A DNA stretch of 64,000 bases from Boletus sp. NGJ (lineage: Eukaryota > Basidiomycota > Agaricomycetes > Boletales > Boletaceae). Position 1 is the stretch's first letter; each line of letters starts with the position of its first letter. The stretch spans positions 101,004-165,003 of the forward strand of contig JAGTXK010000094.1 in the NCBI GenBank assembly GCA_019096195.1. Direction: 5' to 3'. Positions 12,245 to 24,538 of this stretch are shown piece by piece. The position numbers were made by a program, and so were the translations under genes. The notes below the pieces were generated by a model, which searched no databases, was not told the DNA's origin, and saw only the letters and a list, made by a program, of their open reading frames with translations.

Positions 12245-15200
12245 TCAAGACCTCTCCAAATCACTCACATACCTTCCCGCACCATACCCCACACCCTCAC
12301 CACCATACGCCCCAATATAATCAAACATCTCCTTCCCTCCCTCCTCTTCCTCATCCGACGCCTGCGGATCCGGGTTCACGACCGACAACCTAGCCTTTGG
12401 CGGTCCACCAGTCACAGGCGCTGGCGCCAGCACAAATGGCGGCGATCCCGATCCCGATCCCTTCTGTGGCTGACGTGATGCCGACAATGAAGGCGAAGGC
12501 GACACAGACGGCTTTCGCAACGTCAACGGACTCGTATCTGCAGGTCCCGACTCAGTCCCACTCGGTGATCGTGCCTGTTGTCTCTTAAACGCGGCTGCCG
12601 AAATCGTCCGTGGTCCCCCGCCTGGACTCGCACCCCCATTCAACGATGACGTGGAGCTTGCCATCAATGGTGACGAAAACGGTGGTGTAGGGCGTGGATA
12701 GTCGGGTGGGGGAGAACGGTACATGGGGGATGCTGTGCTGTCGGTGCACCCGCACCACCAGCAGAGCTGGTGTTAGCGAGCGTAGGGGTGGGAAGTCGTC
12801 CAGGGATACTCTCGCTCAATGCATGATGATGCCCTGGGAAAGGTCGCGTCTCCACCATCGGTGACGCCCCATCCCAACCTCGATTCGCAAACGGTGGATT
12901 AGGAGGCAGGATCGGGGAGGGCGGTAGAGAGCCATACGGTGCTTTTCCCAGAGAAGAAGGCGACAGCAGGGGCGACACAAGTGGATGCGGGGCAGCAACT
13001 TGGCCCTGTGCCGCCAACGCCGACCCATACCCAGCCGGTGGGCCTCTCGGTGTCGCATACCCACTCGATGACCTTGACGGTGGTGCAACGGCGCTAAACT
13101 CCAACGCATCCATCGCGCGTGAAACCTCCCGTGCCACAGCCGCATTGCGCGAGCGTTCGTCTGCCGATTCGTCCGTCCGTATCTCTTCGTTGTCTTCTTG
13201 GGCACCCGTCTCGGTGCTGTACAGACTCTGTCGCCTGTGTGTAGCAGTCTGGTGGATATCGAGCGCGTCTGCATCTACAGACGGGGGTGGAACACGTGGT
13301 ATCCGCCATTGACTCCCTGCGCGTGATAGCGACGTGGCGTCGCCGACGTTGGACGCCGCACCCGTCGACAGCGATCTTCGAATAGGTGTCGTACCTTGTT
13401 CATCGTAGTTCGTCGCGATCGCATCAACACTTGCGTCCCCACTACTCTCTGATAGCGTGTCTTCCTCGTGATGCTTACCATCCCCACCGACCCCACCTTC
13501 CTCGCCCATAGACCGACCCTCACGATCGTAAGCTAAGCAGGCCTCTTCGTCCCCATCCCGTTCCGAGGAAGAAATAAGTCGCTGTGAAGGCACACGCGCG
13601 CTCGACGATGCCGGACGATCAGAATGAGCACCATCCTCACCCTGACCCATTCTATCATCCCAAGCCCTAATCGCAGCCGGCGCTGCACCCGGTGGAAGGT
13701 TCGGCGGCGACGTACTCCGCCGTGTCGCTCTTCTGGACCACTGCCCTTCCCCTTCCTCAGTGAGTGGAGGCGAGCCCACGTGTCCGTTTGTCACTGGGCC
13801 GTGTGGTTCACTTTGCGCGGATCGTCCGACGTTGCTAGCGATGGCTTCGTATTTTGGCACGGGTTCATCGAGTCCGAGTGAAGTGGGTTCTTCGAGGGAA
13901 AACCCACGATGTGATTGGGAGAGGGCATCGGCGATGGATGCCATCAGCGATTGGTCCTCTTCGGTCCGTGCCACCCCGCTGTCATACGGCGCGGAGAATG
14001 AGAGCGGTGGGGGACCCACCGACGACGACGCCAGGGCCGGATCACGCCCCGTATTCGTAGGCAGCGACGAAAACTGAGGTGCAGTGTGCGCCGATGGCGC
14101 ATGTACCCCAAGCTCGTCGACCGAGGCACGTCTGTTCTGTAACATCATATATACGTCAGCGTGCTTATCCCTCGACATGTGTTGCATGATGGCAGCATAG
14201 ATGAATACCAGCCTCCAGGCAACAGCAAGGCGACATAGACATGAGACATACCGCAAGTGGAGGGCCCGGTGGAGGGCAGTTAATGCCCACACCCAACGTG
14301 AGTTCACTGCCCAACGAAGGAGTGGGAAGGAAGGGTGATCGGACGGGAGGGTCTTGAGAGGGTGAAGGTTGAAGTTGAGAGATGGGTGCAGAAGTGGGGA
14401 TGTGCCCGGAGGGGAGACTGGAAAAGGTAACCTGCGAGACCGCACGTTGTGCCTCAACAACTAAGTCGCCTACACGATCATGTGCGCCATAATACCCACG
14501 CGGGAGGCCAGGTTGTGTGACGTCCTCGGGGATGGACTGTGTGGCCAGACAAAGGGATAAGGTCAGGGACGTGTGGGTGTACTATAAATTCTAACTTGCC
14601 TGTATGATCTGTCTGCCAATGTTACCTACGATCTACAGACATCACGGCTCAGAGAAAAGAGAGAGAGAAAGCAGGGAGACGTGCACGCACCACGCCCTTT
14701 TCGCAACATTCGACGAGACCACCAAGCTTGAAGCCCATCCAATCCCTTGTACACTTGCGCTTGTAATCCCCTAATTCAGCCTCCTCACGGACGATCTCGC
14801 CATCTATAGCCCGTATTTCATCACGCAGCTTGTTGAGGGTGTCTGTTTGTAGCCCGAGGTTCTTGTGTTCGGGACTCATCTTGTTGAGCTTCTTCTCGGC
14901 AGCCTCGGCGGATGCGCTGACACGCCGACGACGACGGCGGAGGTCGTCGAGGGCTTCTTCACGGGTCCGCACGGATTTCATGCTGTCCCGTACGGTGTGG
15001 TGGAGGGACGAATAGGTCGAGAGGGCTGTAGCAAAGAACGCTAGTATCGTCGACGACGCAGTGAGGATGTCCTGCGAAACAGACAGTTACTCAATCGTCA
15101 GGCCGGCCTCCCCTTCAATGCATCAAAAGCGAGAACGTACACCAAGATCATCCCCCTCCCCTTGTCCCCAGATCCGAAGCGCATCCCCCGCCTTGGCAAG

Positions 15201-15407
15201 ATCCACTCTGAGCTTCTGCAATCTGCATGCATGAGAGGACGACATCAACATAGGTAAAGGTTAGAAACGAGCACACGAGTTGACGCACGACATGAGGACC
15301 GTCTTTTCAGCGGTGATGAGGTCTTGGAGCGGGCGGAGGTCGGAGTTACCTGCGAGGGCAGGTATAGTGGTGTTGTGCGCGATCTTTGTCGCGGCGGACT
15401 TGAACAT
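12245..15407 (-). CDS. Eisosome core component PIL1/LSP1 family (BAR domain) with long disordered tail
   Basis: The minus-strand start at 15407 reads MFKSAATKIAHNTTIPALAG, the conserved N-terminal amphipathic segment of Pil1/Lsp1. Spliced exons then give LQKLRVDLAKAGDALRIWGQ, a helical block with SVRTREEALDDLRRR and KMSPEHKNLGLQTDTLNKLR, and the DWMGFKLGGLVECCEKG motif, after which come IPEDVTQPGLPRGYYGAHDR and EAQRAV. Together these form the PIL1 BAR domain (about 250 residues) that self-assembles under plasma-membrane furrows. The rest (about 14130-12245) is roughly 600 residues of Ser/Pro/Glu-rich, disordered sequence ending in DLERS, far longer than yeast Pil1. Near 12724-12760 the frame changes (from APTAQHPP to ASPMYRSPPP) without a good intron, so a one-base indel or an unusual short intron is likely. 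The domain call is secure; tail structure is less so. Confidence 0.85.
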
Positions 15408-16935
15408 GGTTATCGTTCACGAAAGACCAGGGGAACCGTTTTGGTGTGGTCGTACTGTTGGTTTGGTTGTGGAGTGTGTTGGCATGTGCTGTGCCGCACA
15501 CGTGTTGGTACAGCCGCCGTCACTTCTTCTCCGAACGCACTGGTTTATTGGCACGTACACGCCCCATGATGCAGTTGGGTTGACCAAGACTGTCAATGAA
15601 CCCTACGTGTCTTGGAACGGAATCCCAAACGACGTACGACGGTCCTCAGCAGGCCGACTTAATGTCGACCTCAGGCCGAGCCGCCGAAAATACGTGAAAC
15701 ACAAACGATGAGCCCTATCATCAATTTTGCAGGTATGTAGCGGCATGCTCGGTCGATGAGGCGCATTATGTCCGAGACCAGCGCACCCCGGTTACATATC
15801 GTCGCATTCTCGCCGCCGAGTTGTTGCACGGTCCATGCTATAAAATCGCGAGCCGTGGTACCTGCCTCCAACGCGTTCGTGTCCGACCTTGTATCCAAAC
15901 GCATGCAAACCGCCCTTGTAGTAGCTGATCATGGTATGTCAACGTCAGTGATAGATCATTCCTTGCGCCGGACCCAGTTGAGTTACATAACTCTGAATGC
16001 CCCGACCTGTTCGTCCGCGTCAGTCACGCACGGTGCATAACGAACGGATTTGGACAAGTTCGTGAGGCCTTATTCCGAGTACAACCATGACTTGGACGCA
16101 CTGGTGCTTGTTGGGGTGCGGTCCTTTTGGAACGGTTCGCAAACGGGCGATGAATCGAAAAATCCTGGTGAGGATAGAGCATCCCTCACGGTAGAAACAT
16201 TCCAGCGCTGCTGGTGCGAGGGTATACGTGCTTGGCCATGGGCGGTGGGCGCACATTCCACATTCTACCTACCCATTTGATCAGCCGTTCATGGCATGTT
16301 TTTTAACCGGGTTGGGGTATATTCTGGCAAATTGAGGGGTAACGCGCGCGGGTGTATGATCGCATCGTTATCTATCACTGCCTCCGAATCACTGATTGTA
16401 GCTCAAGATAATCCCAGAAATCAACGGAAAAGTCCGAGATGCATCGCTCCTCAGGTGTGTCCCAATGATAGCTTCGTTATCCATCCTGTGGGAACTGAAC
16501 ATGGTCCGCACATGCAGACTATTTCTGCTCGGCCTGTCCAGCCGAAGGCGGCGGCCATATGCATATGCTGTTTAATGTACATTCTATCCCCTCAGCGCCG
16601 TAGGCAGTGGAATGCCGATCTATGCCATCGACACAAAAGGTACCACAAAGCACTGTCTACAGCATCATCCAAACACGCGCTGGAATGATCCATCTCCCAG
16701 TAAGTGACCCGGATTGCCGATGCGAGGCTACTCTTATTGACGGATTGGGCCTTAGGACACACGGATCTTTGATGCTTCATTTCGGTGGGTACAAGATACC
16801 GTAGAACAGCATTGATATTCTGCTTCGACAGGACAATCGGTTCAAAACGATGATCGGAGTGTATATTCCAACGAAGCATACAAATGGGATCAGGTATCTA
16901 AACACACAGAACGTTCTATTGCATCCTTGAGTATC
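15408..16935. other. Intergenic DNA between divergent PIL1 (-) and UbiA-1 (+)
   Basis: About 1.5 kb without a recognisable gene. It must contain both promoters. The last stretch before 16936 resembles the flank of the second UbiA copy: a GGACAATCGG word occurs near 16830 and again near 19271. Confidence 0.5.
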
Positions 16936-18084
16936 ATGACTGTGCAATACTTACACCTAGCTCTTTCCGACATCAAATACCACCTTTATACCATCTTCCT
17001 TTTCACCAAGAATGACATCCTGACAGCACTTATTCCTATGGTACGCACGATCCTAGCTCTATATATCGCTGCTCACTTCATAATCTATCAGACGTTGCTT
17101 TCGGTGGCCTCGGCACCGTTGTACAGTCCTATCCACGTTTTGCCTACCATCTTCTGGATTTGGCTCCATCTTCTGCAGTTCGACCTTGCCAACCAGATCA
17201 AGGCACCAGAGGAAGACAAGGTGAACAAACCATCATGGCCGATTCCGGCAGGGAGGATCACTGTGCGCGATGCGGCAATTCTCCGGTGGCTTATGGCCCC
17301 GCTATGCCTGGCGTACTCCTCCCTGTATAGCATCCAGTTGGTGTTTGCCAGCCTCGAGATACAGGTGTTTTCATATTGGTACAATGAGATGGATGGGGAC
17401 AAGAATTGGCTGTCGAAAAACGCCATTCTCGCCCTGATGTACGGTTGTGCTGAACTTGGTGGCACCCTCGTCGCAAGTACGTTCACCTTTCCTTGTTCCC
17501 TCTATCCGATTCGACATTCAACTTACGAATCCCCTCTGCGCGAAAAAAAGGTTGCGATCCTTCCAACGTGAGCGAGACTGGGAAACTCGCCGTCCAACTC
17601 ACTATCGCCGTCTTCACCTCCACCGTGCATTGCCAAGACTTCAAAGACGTCGAAGGTGACTGTCTCACAGGCCGCTGTACTGTCCCAATCATGTTCCCCA
17701 TCGCCTCCCGCCTCGTCGTCGGCTTGGGTCTCCCGATATGGTCTTTCCTCCTCTGCTGCATCTGGGACGTTGACTGGTTTTGTACGATCGCATTCGTCAT
17801 GTATGGGTGTTTCGTCGGGGGACGATTCCTGTGCTTGCGGACGCGCGACGCCGATAAACGGTCGTGCAAATATTATAGTGTAAGTCCCCTATGGCTATGA
17901 TGACTGTCCGTCGGATATGTATGCTGATAGGGATGGACACCACTTACAGGTCTGGTTCTCGGTCCATCACTTGTTACCCGGATACTGGAATTATGTCCAT
18001 GGCAGCAGCGAGATCCGTGGTGCCGAGCTGCTCCAAAAAACCTGGGACTTGTTTTCGGGTTCATCACTCCTGACGACGTCATGA
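16936..18084 (+). CDS. UbiA-superfamily integral membrane prenyltransferase/terpene cyclase, copy 1
   Basis: Four exons (16936-17040, 17092-17476, 17551-17879, 17950-18084) encode about 317 residues. The start MTVQYLHLALSDIKYH is followed by YTIFLFTKND. The first prenyl-diphosphate/Mg2+ motif appears as NQIKAPEEDKVNKP and the second as QDFKDVEGD, with hydrophobic helices between and after, as in UbiA enzymes (typically eight or nine helices). Fungal members include membrane-bound terpene cyclases as well as prenyltransferases; substrate cannot be told. The usually conserved Arg after NKPS is Trp here (codon TGG at 17236-17238), whereas copy 2 has CGG, a CpG->TpG change that could impair activity. 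The N-terminal Asp of the classical NDxxD motif is also replaced (NQ). It forms a tandem pair with the gene at 19370. Confidence 0.8.
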
Positions 18085-19369
18085 AAAAATAAAAGAAAGT
18101 ATTGTCGTCAACTCAGTACGACAATCCGGTAATCCAATAGAGCAGTTTGTTCATGATACCCAGTTATGGTTACCGGGATATGGTAAGTTTTGTTTGGTCT
18201 GTACAATCTTTGGTTTTATAGTTGTTGTGTCATATGGGCCCCTTTACTAGTGAGTAATGAAATAGTATTCGTCCCCATCCGAGCCCGATAGAGACTTGAT
18301 GCTTACTGTTTGATATTGTTCCTCGACGAGGGCCATAATATTGACCCACCTGACTCGCACCTGCACATTTCATACTGACCCGAATTGGCCCCAAATTGAG
18401 CTCGATAGTCAGCGATGAGCTCAGCACAGCCTAACTTCCGAATCGTGTATTCTCCCCCGCGTTGGGACGCAGTGTAGGAGCGCCAACGTTCTCATTCTCG
18501 TACCTATAGGCTTATGGCATTGGTGGCGCCATTCAGTTTTCCTCGGCCCGGCGATGTATCTTTACACACCGGTAATGCGGACAGACAAGTTCCCAAACCG
18601 GTGTAAGTTCAATCCCGCTTTCCCTCACAGCATCCTTGGGCGTATCTCAGCATGCCCATGCCAGCAGGCGCTGGGTACACGTTCCATACGCCAAATTGAG
18701 CCGCAGTCATCGGAGCAGCTCCTTGTACGTTCCTGCTGTGACACTGGAGAAGACGCCGGAAGGTCGCGAAACGGTCCCCGCACCAATCGCATTAAAAAGT
18801 GATGCAATCATTTTCGTACGTCCCATTATTGTATGACTCGATACTTCGATGATGCGGCTGTGGCACGTTGTATTTCGCATATCAGAGTTCACCGGGTATC
18901 ACGGGAGCCATATGAAAAAGTGAACGTTCTAGTAACGGGGCCATTGCAGTCAGTCTCTGTTTCGGGATCTTTTGCATTTTTTCATGCATGAATCTAAATG
19001 TCTGCTCTTTCGAAGAAACTGGACGAAATGTGGTTTGTCATACCCCCGACCTTTTAACCTCTTGATGCATTGATGTGTTGGACATCATGTCCTTTCCATC
19101 GTCCAGCCACGTGGAGTTGATAGGTGCCAGTGATCCATTTATTGCCGATACAATCGGGAAGAGACACAGAACGTTCTGCACGTCGGCAACTCCGATGAAC
19201 GTATAGAACACCGCCACGGTAGGTACGAGACGCCGTAGAAAACAGCTCTCTCCTTGGGCGCTTCCACAGGACAATCGGCTCAGAGAATAACCGGAACGTA
19301 TATATAAGCAGGCTCAGACATCCGGGTCAGAGCGATCAGAGGCTAGTATCCGATTTATCTTGAAGTATC
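18085..19369. other. Spacer between the tandem UbiA genes
   Basis: Contains no supported gene. It holds the 3' UTR of copy 1 and the promoter of copy 2; a TATATAAG box lies near 19301-19308, about 60-70 bp before the copy 2 start codon. Confidence 0.5.
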
Positions 19370-20521
19370 ATGACTGTGCAGCATTCATACCTTCGCCTTT
19401 CCGATATCAGATACCACCTTTACACTATCTTTCTTTTTACCAAGAATGACATACTGACTGCCATTATTCCAGTGGTAAGCTACGGTGCCGACTTCGACTC
19501 CCTGCATCGTTGCTCACGCCGTAACCTCATACCAGACATTGTTTGCTATCGCCTCTGCACCACTATGCAGTCCCATCCACATCTTGCCTACCATATTTTG
19601 GATTTGGCTCCATATCCTGCAGTTCGACCTTGCCAACCAGATCAAGGCGCCAGAGGAAGACAAGGTGAACAAGCCATCACGGCCGATTCCGGCAGAGAGG
19701 ATCACCGTACGCAACGCGACAATTCTCCGGTACCTCATTGCTCCGCTATGCCTGGTATACTCCTCGCTATATAGCATCCAGTTGGTGTTTGCCAGCCTCG
19801 AGATGCAGTTGTTTACGTTTTGGTACAACGAACTGGATGGCGACAAGAACTGGCTGTCGAAAAACGCCATTCTCGCCTTGATGTATGGCTGTGTCGAATT
19901 TGGGGGTACCCTCGTCGCGAGTACGTTTCACCATTCTCTTATCCCCTCTATCCGATTTCGACATTCAGCTTATGATTCAAAAAAAAGGTTGCGATCCTTC
20001 CAAAGTGAGCCAGACTGGGAAACTCGCCGTCCAACTCACTATCGCCGTCTTCACCTCCACCGTGCACTGCCAAGACTTCAAAGACGTCGAAGGTGACCGT
20101 CTAACAAGCCGCTGTACTGTCCCAATGATGTTCCCGATTGCCTCCCGCCTCGTCGTCGGCTTGGGTCTCCCGATATGGTCTTTCCTCCTCTGCTGCATCT
20201 GGGACGTTGACTGGTTTTGTACGATCGCATTCGTCATGTATGGGTGTTTCGTCGGGGGACGATTCCTGTGCTTGCGGACGCGTGACGCTGATAAACGATC
20301 GTGCAAATATTACAGTGTAAGCATTCCATGGCTGCGACGGCTGGCTCGTCGGATATGTATACTAATGGTATGGACGCGCCCTACAGGTCTGGTTCTCGCT
20401 CCATCACTTGTTACCCGGATACTGGAATTACTTCCATGATAGCAACGAGACCCGTGGCGGCGAGTTGCTCGAACAAACCTGGGAATTGTTTTCGGGTACA
20501 TCACTTTTGAAGGTGTTTTGA
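19370..20521 (+). CDS. UbiA-superfamily integral membrane prenyltransferase/terpene cyclase, copy 2
   Basis: Exons 19370-19474, 19536-19920, 19988 to about 20317, and a last exon ending at 20521 have the same phases as copy 1; exons 1 and 2 are identical in length to those of copy 1 (105 and 385 nt). The protein begins MTVQHSYLRLSDIRYH and has both metal-binding motifs (NQIKAPEEDKVNKPSR and QDFKDVEGD) plus the C-terminal HHLLPGYWNYFHDSNE block. Unlike copy 1 it keeps Arg after NKPS, so it is the better candidate for an active enzyme. No P450, oxidase or other tailoring gene lies nearby, so a biosynthetic cluster is not supported inside the window. Copy 2's exon 3 is nearly identical to copy 1's, although exon 2 has diverged markedly. 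Confidence 0.82.
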
Positions 20522-20875
20522 AAAAAGAACGGACGGTGGAGCTTGCTGTCGAAAGTGGGGTGGAATTTCAAGGAGCACCTCGATCTTGAGCTCGTCATAG
20601 AAAATTTGTTTTGTTTTGTCCAATCTGTACATCAAACACTGCCATGCTATAAATCTAATATTCCTGGACCCGGAGGGGACAGGTTTGCGATCCAAGAATG
20701 CGTGGGAAGTGCCAAAAGTCGACGCCCGTGGGAAGTCTTGGCTTGACTTAATGGGAACCTAACCTTAACCTCAGTGTTGGGGCTCGCGTCGCCCAGGGCA
20801 GAGGGCTGGCGGTCATCACAATACTCCATCATCTGAACACTCCATTATCTACAACAACAGTACTACGATTTTATC
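20522..20875. other. Intergenic DNA
   Basis: Holds the 3' UTR of UbiA copy 2 and the 5' flank of the next frame. Nothing else is recognised. Confidence 0.5.
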
Positions 20876-21724
20876 ATGTCGAGCTTGGTCGTAAACGAAT
20901 CGGACGTGCAAGTCGTTTTGGCCGTTTCAGAGGACGTTGAGTGTGATGTGGACGTAGCGAACGGCGTTGTCAGTTCGCGCAGACTTGGCGATGCGTTCGA
21001 CTTTGTCGGTGTTCGTCACATGCCGCTCCCGACAGTGCGTTTGTGGCCAGCGGGCCCTTGTGTACTCGTTCAGTTTCAGTCGCTGACGCAACTGGTTCAT
21101 TCCTTTCCGTACCTCACTGTCGCTGCATTGGAGAGTGTCGCTTCGATTCATCATGTTCCTTTTAGTCGACGCTGGCCTAAGAATCGGCTCGTGGAAGAAC
21201 TGCGCCGTCATGAATGTAGTGCACCTTGCGAGTCTGATCTCGTGTTCGTCTTCGAGCAACGTCGCAAAAGTAGAAGGGTCAGTCGACGCAGGCACGCGAA
21301 CGAGAATGATGCACGCATTGTGCATGAATTTGTGCAGTCCCAAGAATGCACGATGTGGTCGCGCGATGGGATTCATTATGTCTCATCACATCTTCTTAAA
21401 ACACAATATCGGATAGCGCCTGATGATGATGGGCTGTCGTCTCTTCTCGTAGACGTACCGTTACCTTTCATACTGTCGATGTATACGCTGACGTCCCAGG
21501 ACACCGATTTTTTAATGAGTGCTCATTCGGTTGCATGTGCGAGTACTGCTACTCACCAGGATAGGATTCAATTACTCCGAGTACATCATTGTTCTGCAAC
21601 TTCATGTTGTTCCACTGTTGTTCCGTTCATGCGTATGCAATCATTAACGATTCTAACGTACATCGCATATATTTCACCTCCATTGACACCGCGCGGAAAG
21701 CTCTCTCTGTCATCTTTGAGCTAA
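20876..21724 (+). CDS. Uncharacterised protein with SAP-like segment, possibly a mobile-element N-terminal fragment
   Basis: An uninterrupted 282-codon frame beginning MSSLVVNESD. Residues about 75-115 look like a SAP-type helix-extended-helix (LTVAALESVASIHHVPF then KNRLVEELRRHEC), followed by a basic patch with KSRRVSRRRH. From memory, similar SAP-like N-termini with the phrase V-H-S-F and a Cys pair occur at the start of long mobile-element (helitron-like) proteins in Agaricomycetes, so this may be a truncated remnant; I see no helicase or Rep motif downstream. There is no intron and no stop. An ordinary orphan gene is the alternative. It marks the border between the gene-rich and the repeat-rich part of the window. 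Confidence 0.4.
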   Translation: MSSLVVNESDVQVVLAVSEDVECDVDVANGVVSSRRLGDAFDFVGVRHMPLPTVRLWPAGPCVLVQFQSLTQLVHSFPYLTVAALESVASIHHVPFSRRWPKNRLVEELRRHECSAPCESDLVFVFEQRRKSRRVSRRRHANENDARIVHEFVQSQECTMWSRDGIHYVSSHLLKTQYRIAPDDDGLSSLLVDVPLPFILSMYTLTSQDTDFLMSAHSVACASTATHQDRIQLLRVHHCSATSCCSTVVPFMRMQSLTILTYIAYISPPLTPRGKLSLSSLS

Positions 21725-22451
21725 ATGGTATGAACTGACATTTGTTCTCTCATCCTTACAACATTCCTCAACACAGTAAATACGACATAAAATTTATGCT
21801 ATTCCCCCTTGTACTTTGTTGTTGAATTACTCTCCATCCTTGGGGCCAGGGGTGCCCGGAGGGCAATGTATTTTCTACTCAGTTATCTCATATTGATACA
21901 AAAACCAATCTAACAAATATCAGTGATGACACCATTCTCACCTCCCCTACATCAGTAAATACAGGATTTCATCATGGTGCTCATAGTGCCCATAGTAGCT
22001 TCATACATCAGCAAATGTGTCAAAATATAGTGAGCACTAGCCAGACCTAGCCAGGCCCGAATAGAGTTGTGAGGCTCACTATTTCTTGTGAGTGTGAGAG
22101 TGACTGTCAAGGAAATACACTTTATGACCATGACTGAAAATATCTCGCTAGCTGCTCGTCGTTCTGGTGAGAACGAGACAGATCCGACACTGCTACGGCA
22201 CTAACCAGCCTTGGCCAGCCCTGGTGAGGCCTCATGAACATTGTCTGCTTCCTACTGCTCGATGTCCTCGTGGGGTCTTGCCAGGGCTGCCGTGTCCTTG
22301 CCATATCTCTCCAGGAGTCCAGGACTTTCGTTTCATTGCACCAGTTCTAGCTCACTTCATCAAACTCATTCATTACTCCTATACTAGTACAACATGTTCG
22401 TTTTCTATCTCACGCAGTCCAATGATAACTGCAAACTGGAAACCCGAGTCC
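21725..22451. other. Non-coding flank containing the left subterminal region of the Plavaka element
   Basis: No gene. It contains CACTAGCCAGACCTAGCC near 22036 and a GGTGAGAAC...AGATCCGACAC block near 22165-22196. That block resembles GGGGAGAATTG...CGCGACAC blocks to the right of the transposase (about 28974-29005), as expected of subterminal repeats. Exact ends are not resolved. Confidence 0.35.
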
Positions 22452-24347
22452 TTAGAAGCCGTTCTTGTGCACGCAGGTTTTCTTGTTACTAGTTGCACTT
22501 TTCCTCTTCAACTTGGCAGGACCAGCAGCGCTCGTAGCAACACTGCCAGTGGCGTCTCGCAACATCGCTGTAGTTACAGTTGTGCTCGCTCCAACATTGA
22601 GAGTCTTGTCGATGGTAATGGCTGCCCGAAGAGTTCTTGGAACCTGCGTGATTTGAGTGTGTTCATTGTCTGATGGGACAGATGACAGATCCGACTCCTT
22701 GTCGTATGGAGTAGTGGGGGCTGAAGCAGATGCGCTAGTGTCCGATGCCGAAGGAAGACTCAGAGAAGTACTTGATGCCATGGAAGGATGCGTCGTGGTA
22801 GCTGAGGATCCATCTCCACTGTGGCTGTTGGAATCTTCAGGTGGCGGACTCTGGGAGGACTCGAATTCGATTTGTTTTGCTGCGTGAGATCTAGGGTGGA
22901 TTTGGTGCTTGGGCTGGTGTACACGGCCTGCACGTTGAGCACGAATCATCGCAACGTCGTCCTCTGAGTTGGGGTCTTCCTTAATCACTGCCTTGGGAAA
23001 GGCTCGGCTTGACAGGGTCAATTGAAGATGAATAGAGAACGTTTACAACGCGTACCTGTTCCACCAATCGACCATTTCACATGCCCATTTACCTCCTTGG
23101 TCAAACATCTCCATGATGATCGATGCCATTTCTTTGAGGTCCATTTGCCCAATTGTTGAGCACCATCGTGGCGAAGTACTCAACGAAAAATAAAGCTGAT
23201 TGACCAATTAGTTCTCGCCTTCTAACATCTATGTAGTAGAAAACATACCAGTACATGGGTATATGCGATGATTTGTGGCGTTACCCTCATGAGTCCCCAA
23301 AGCTGGTTCTTTGACGGCCTGGATGGATTTCCCACAGCAGTATCTGTCACAGCTGCATTTGGCCCAATGAATAAATGCAAATAAACCTGTAGACGTATTA
23401 TCAGTGTGACCAGTACATGAAATGAAACATACCCGCAAGGCAGCATGCCCACGAAACAGTCCCTTCGTTCGATCATCTGGATCATATACACCATCTTCAT
23501 AGAACATGGTTGGCCAGTTTGCTGCAGTGGCCTTAATCTGTCCGTCTTGCAATGCGCCAATAATCCTATGACGAGTCAGTGATGTCGTTCTACATGCACC
23601 TAGTACATACGTATCAGGGTCCTCATCAAACACATCCAATTTCTTGCGTGGACAGAGCATTCGAGCGATCTGTGGATGATTAAATCCACGATCAGATTTG
23701 TCTTCTTTTTTGCTGATGGGTGGATCGAGTGGCTTGTGATCCGGCATGACATAAGTAAGGACAGCGTGTTTGAGTGTGCCAAGGTCTGTTGACCGCTGCT
23801 TGCTCATTCCCTTTGTGATCTATATATGAAATGTCAATAGAACTTGCATATATGCGCTTTAAATGCTCACCCAGGTGCAAATATTATTGAGTTGTGTTGT
23901 GTCAAGTCTTTCCAGGGGTCTCAATGTCATCTCGCAACATGGGTGTATGGACCAGCATAGCATTATAGAACTCAAGATGATCACGCAATTCGTTTTCATC
24001 TCTATAGATCTGTTAGTAACTCAAGATGGATATCTCAACTATTGAACAGACGCACATTTCCAGCTCATCCTCACGGTTTTTATCAAACATCAGTCCTGTC
24101 TTGAGTGACATGTTCGGGATACCAAATGGATGCCCGAGGCATACAAGTTTCCTTCCTACAAGCTCATATAACTCTTGATCTGATGATGCTGTCTCATTGT
24201 TCCTTGATGAATTGGTGAGTATATGCGATGAAAAGATAAGACTTACTTTTTTCTCTTCTTCTGGGGGAGAACAGAAAGTGCATTAGCAATATCTGTAGTA
24301 ATACGTTTTGCTGCAATGCTGCTGACAGGCCTGCCGGGCTCAGTCAT
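22452..24347 (-). CDS. DUF6698 domain protein, divergent neighbour of the Plavaka transposase
   Basis: The minus-strand gene starts at 24347 with MTEPGRPVSSIAAKRITTD and reads through several short introns. Exons include ELYELVGRKLVCLGHPFG, then a block KHAVLTYVMPDHKPLDPP, SKKEDKSDRGFNHPQIARM, NWPTMFYEDGVYDPDDRTKG, and a hydrophobic AYTHVLV-type segment. The order (P-L-x-P-P, R-G-F-N-H, Y-x-P-x-D-x-x-x-G) fits the fungal DUF6698 domain as I know it. The C-terminal ~150 residues are Ser/Thr-rich and end in a basic KKTCVHKNGF. Function is unknown. Its start lies only about 190 bp from the transposase start, so a shared promoter is likely. No stop or frameshift was noticed. Confidence 0.65.
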
Positions 24348-24538
24348 TTTTTATTTTCGTGATGATGGATGGAGTAGATGGGAAAGATAGCACGCTGAGG
24401 GACCGCTGAGTTATATAATCTTCGGATCTTTCCGAGGTGGCCAAGTCATACCTGCCAGGCGTCGTGACCACCACCGCTATCGTCCCAATGGCCTGAGCCA
24501 TGTACTGGCTTGGGGTTGTCTTTTGCTTTCTAATTATC
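24348..24538. promoter_or_regulatory. Bidirectional promoter of DUF6698 (-) and Plavaka transposase (+)
   Basis: The 191 bp between the two divergent start codons must carry both promoters. TTATATAATC at about 24410-24419 is a candidate TATA element. Confidence 0.45.

Noticed and set aside
15280-15711. A plus-strand gene overlapping the PIL1 start
   Set aside because: It lies antisense to the conserved PIL1 N-terminal exon and has no recognisable feature.
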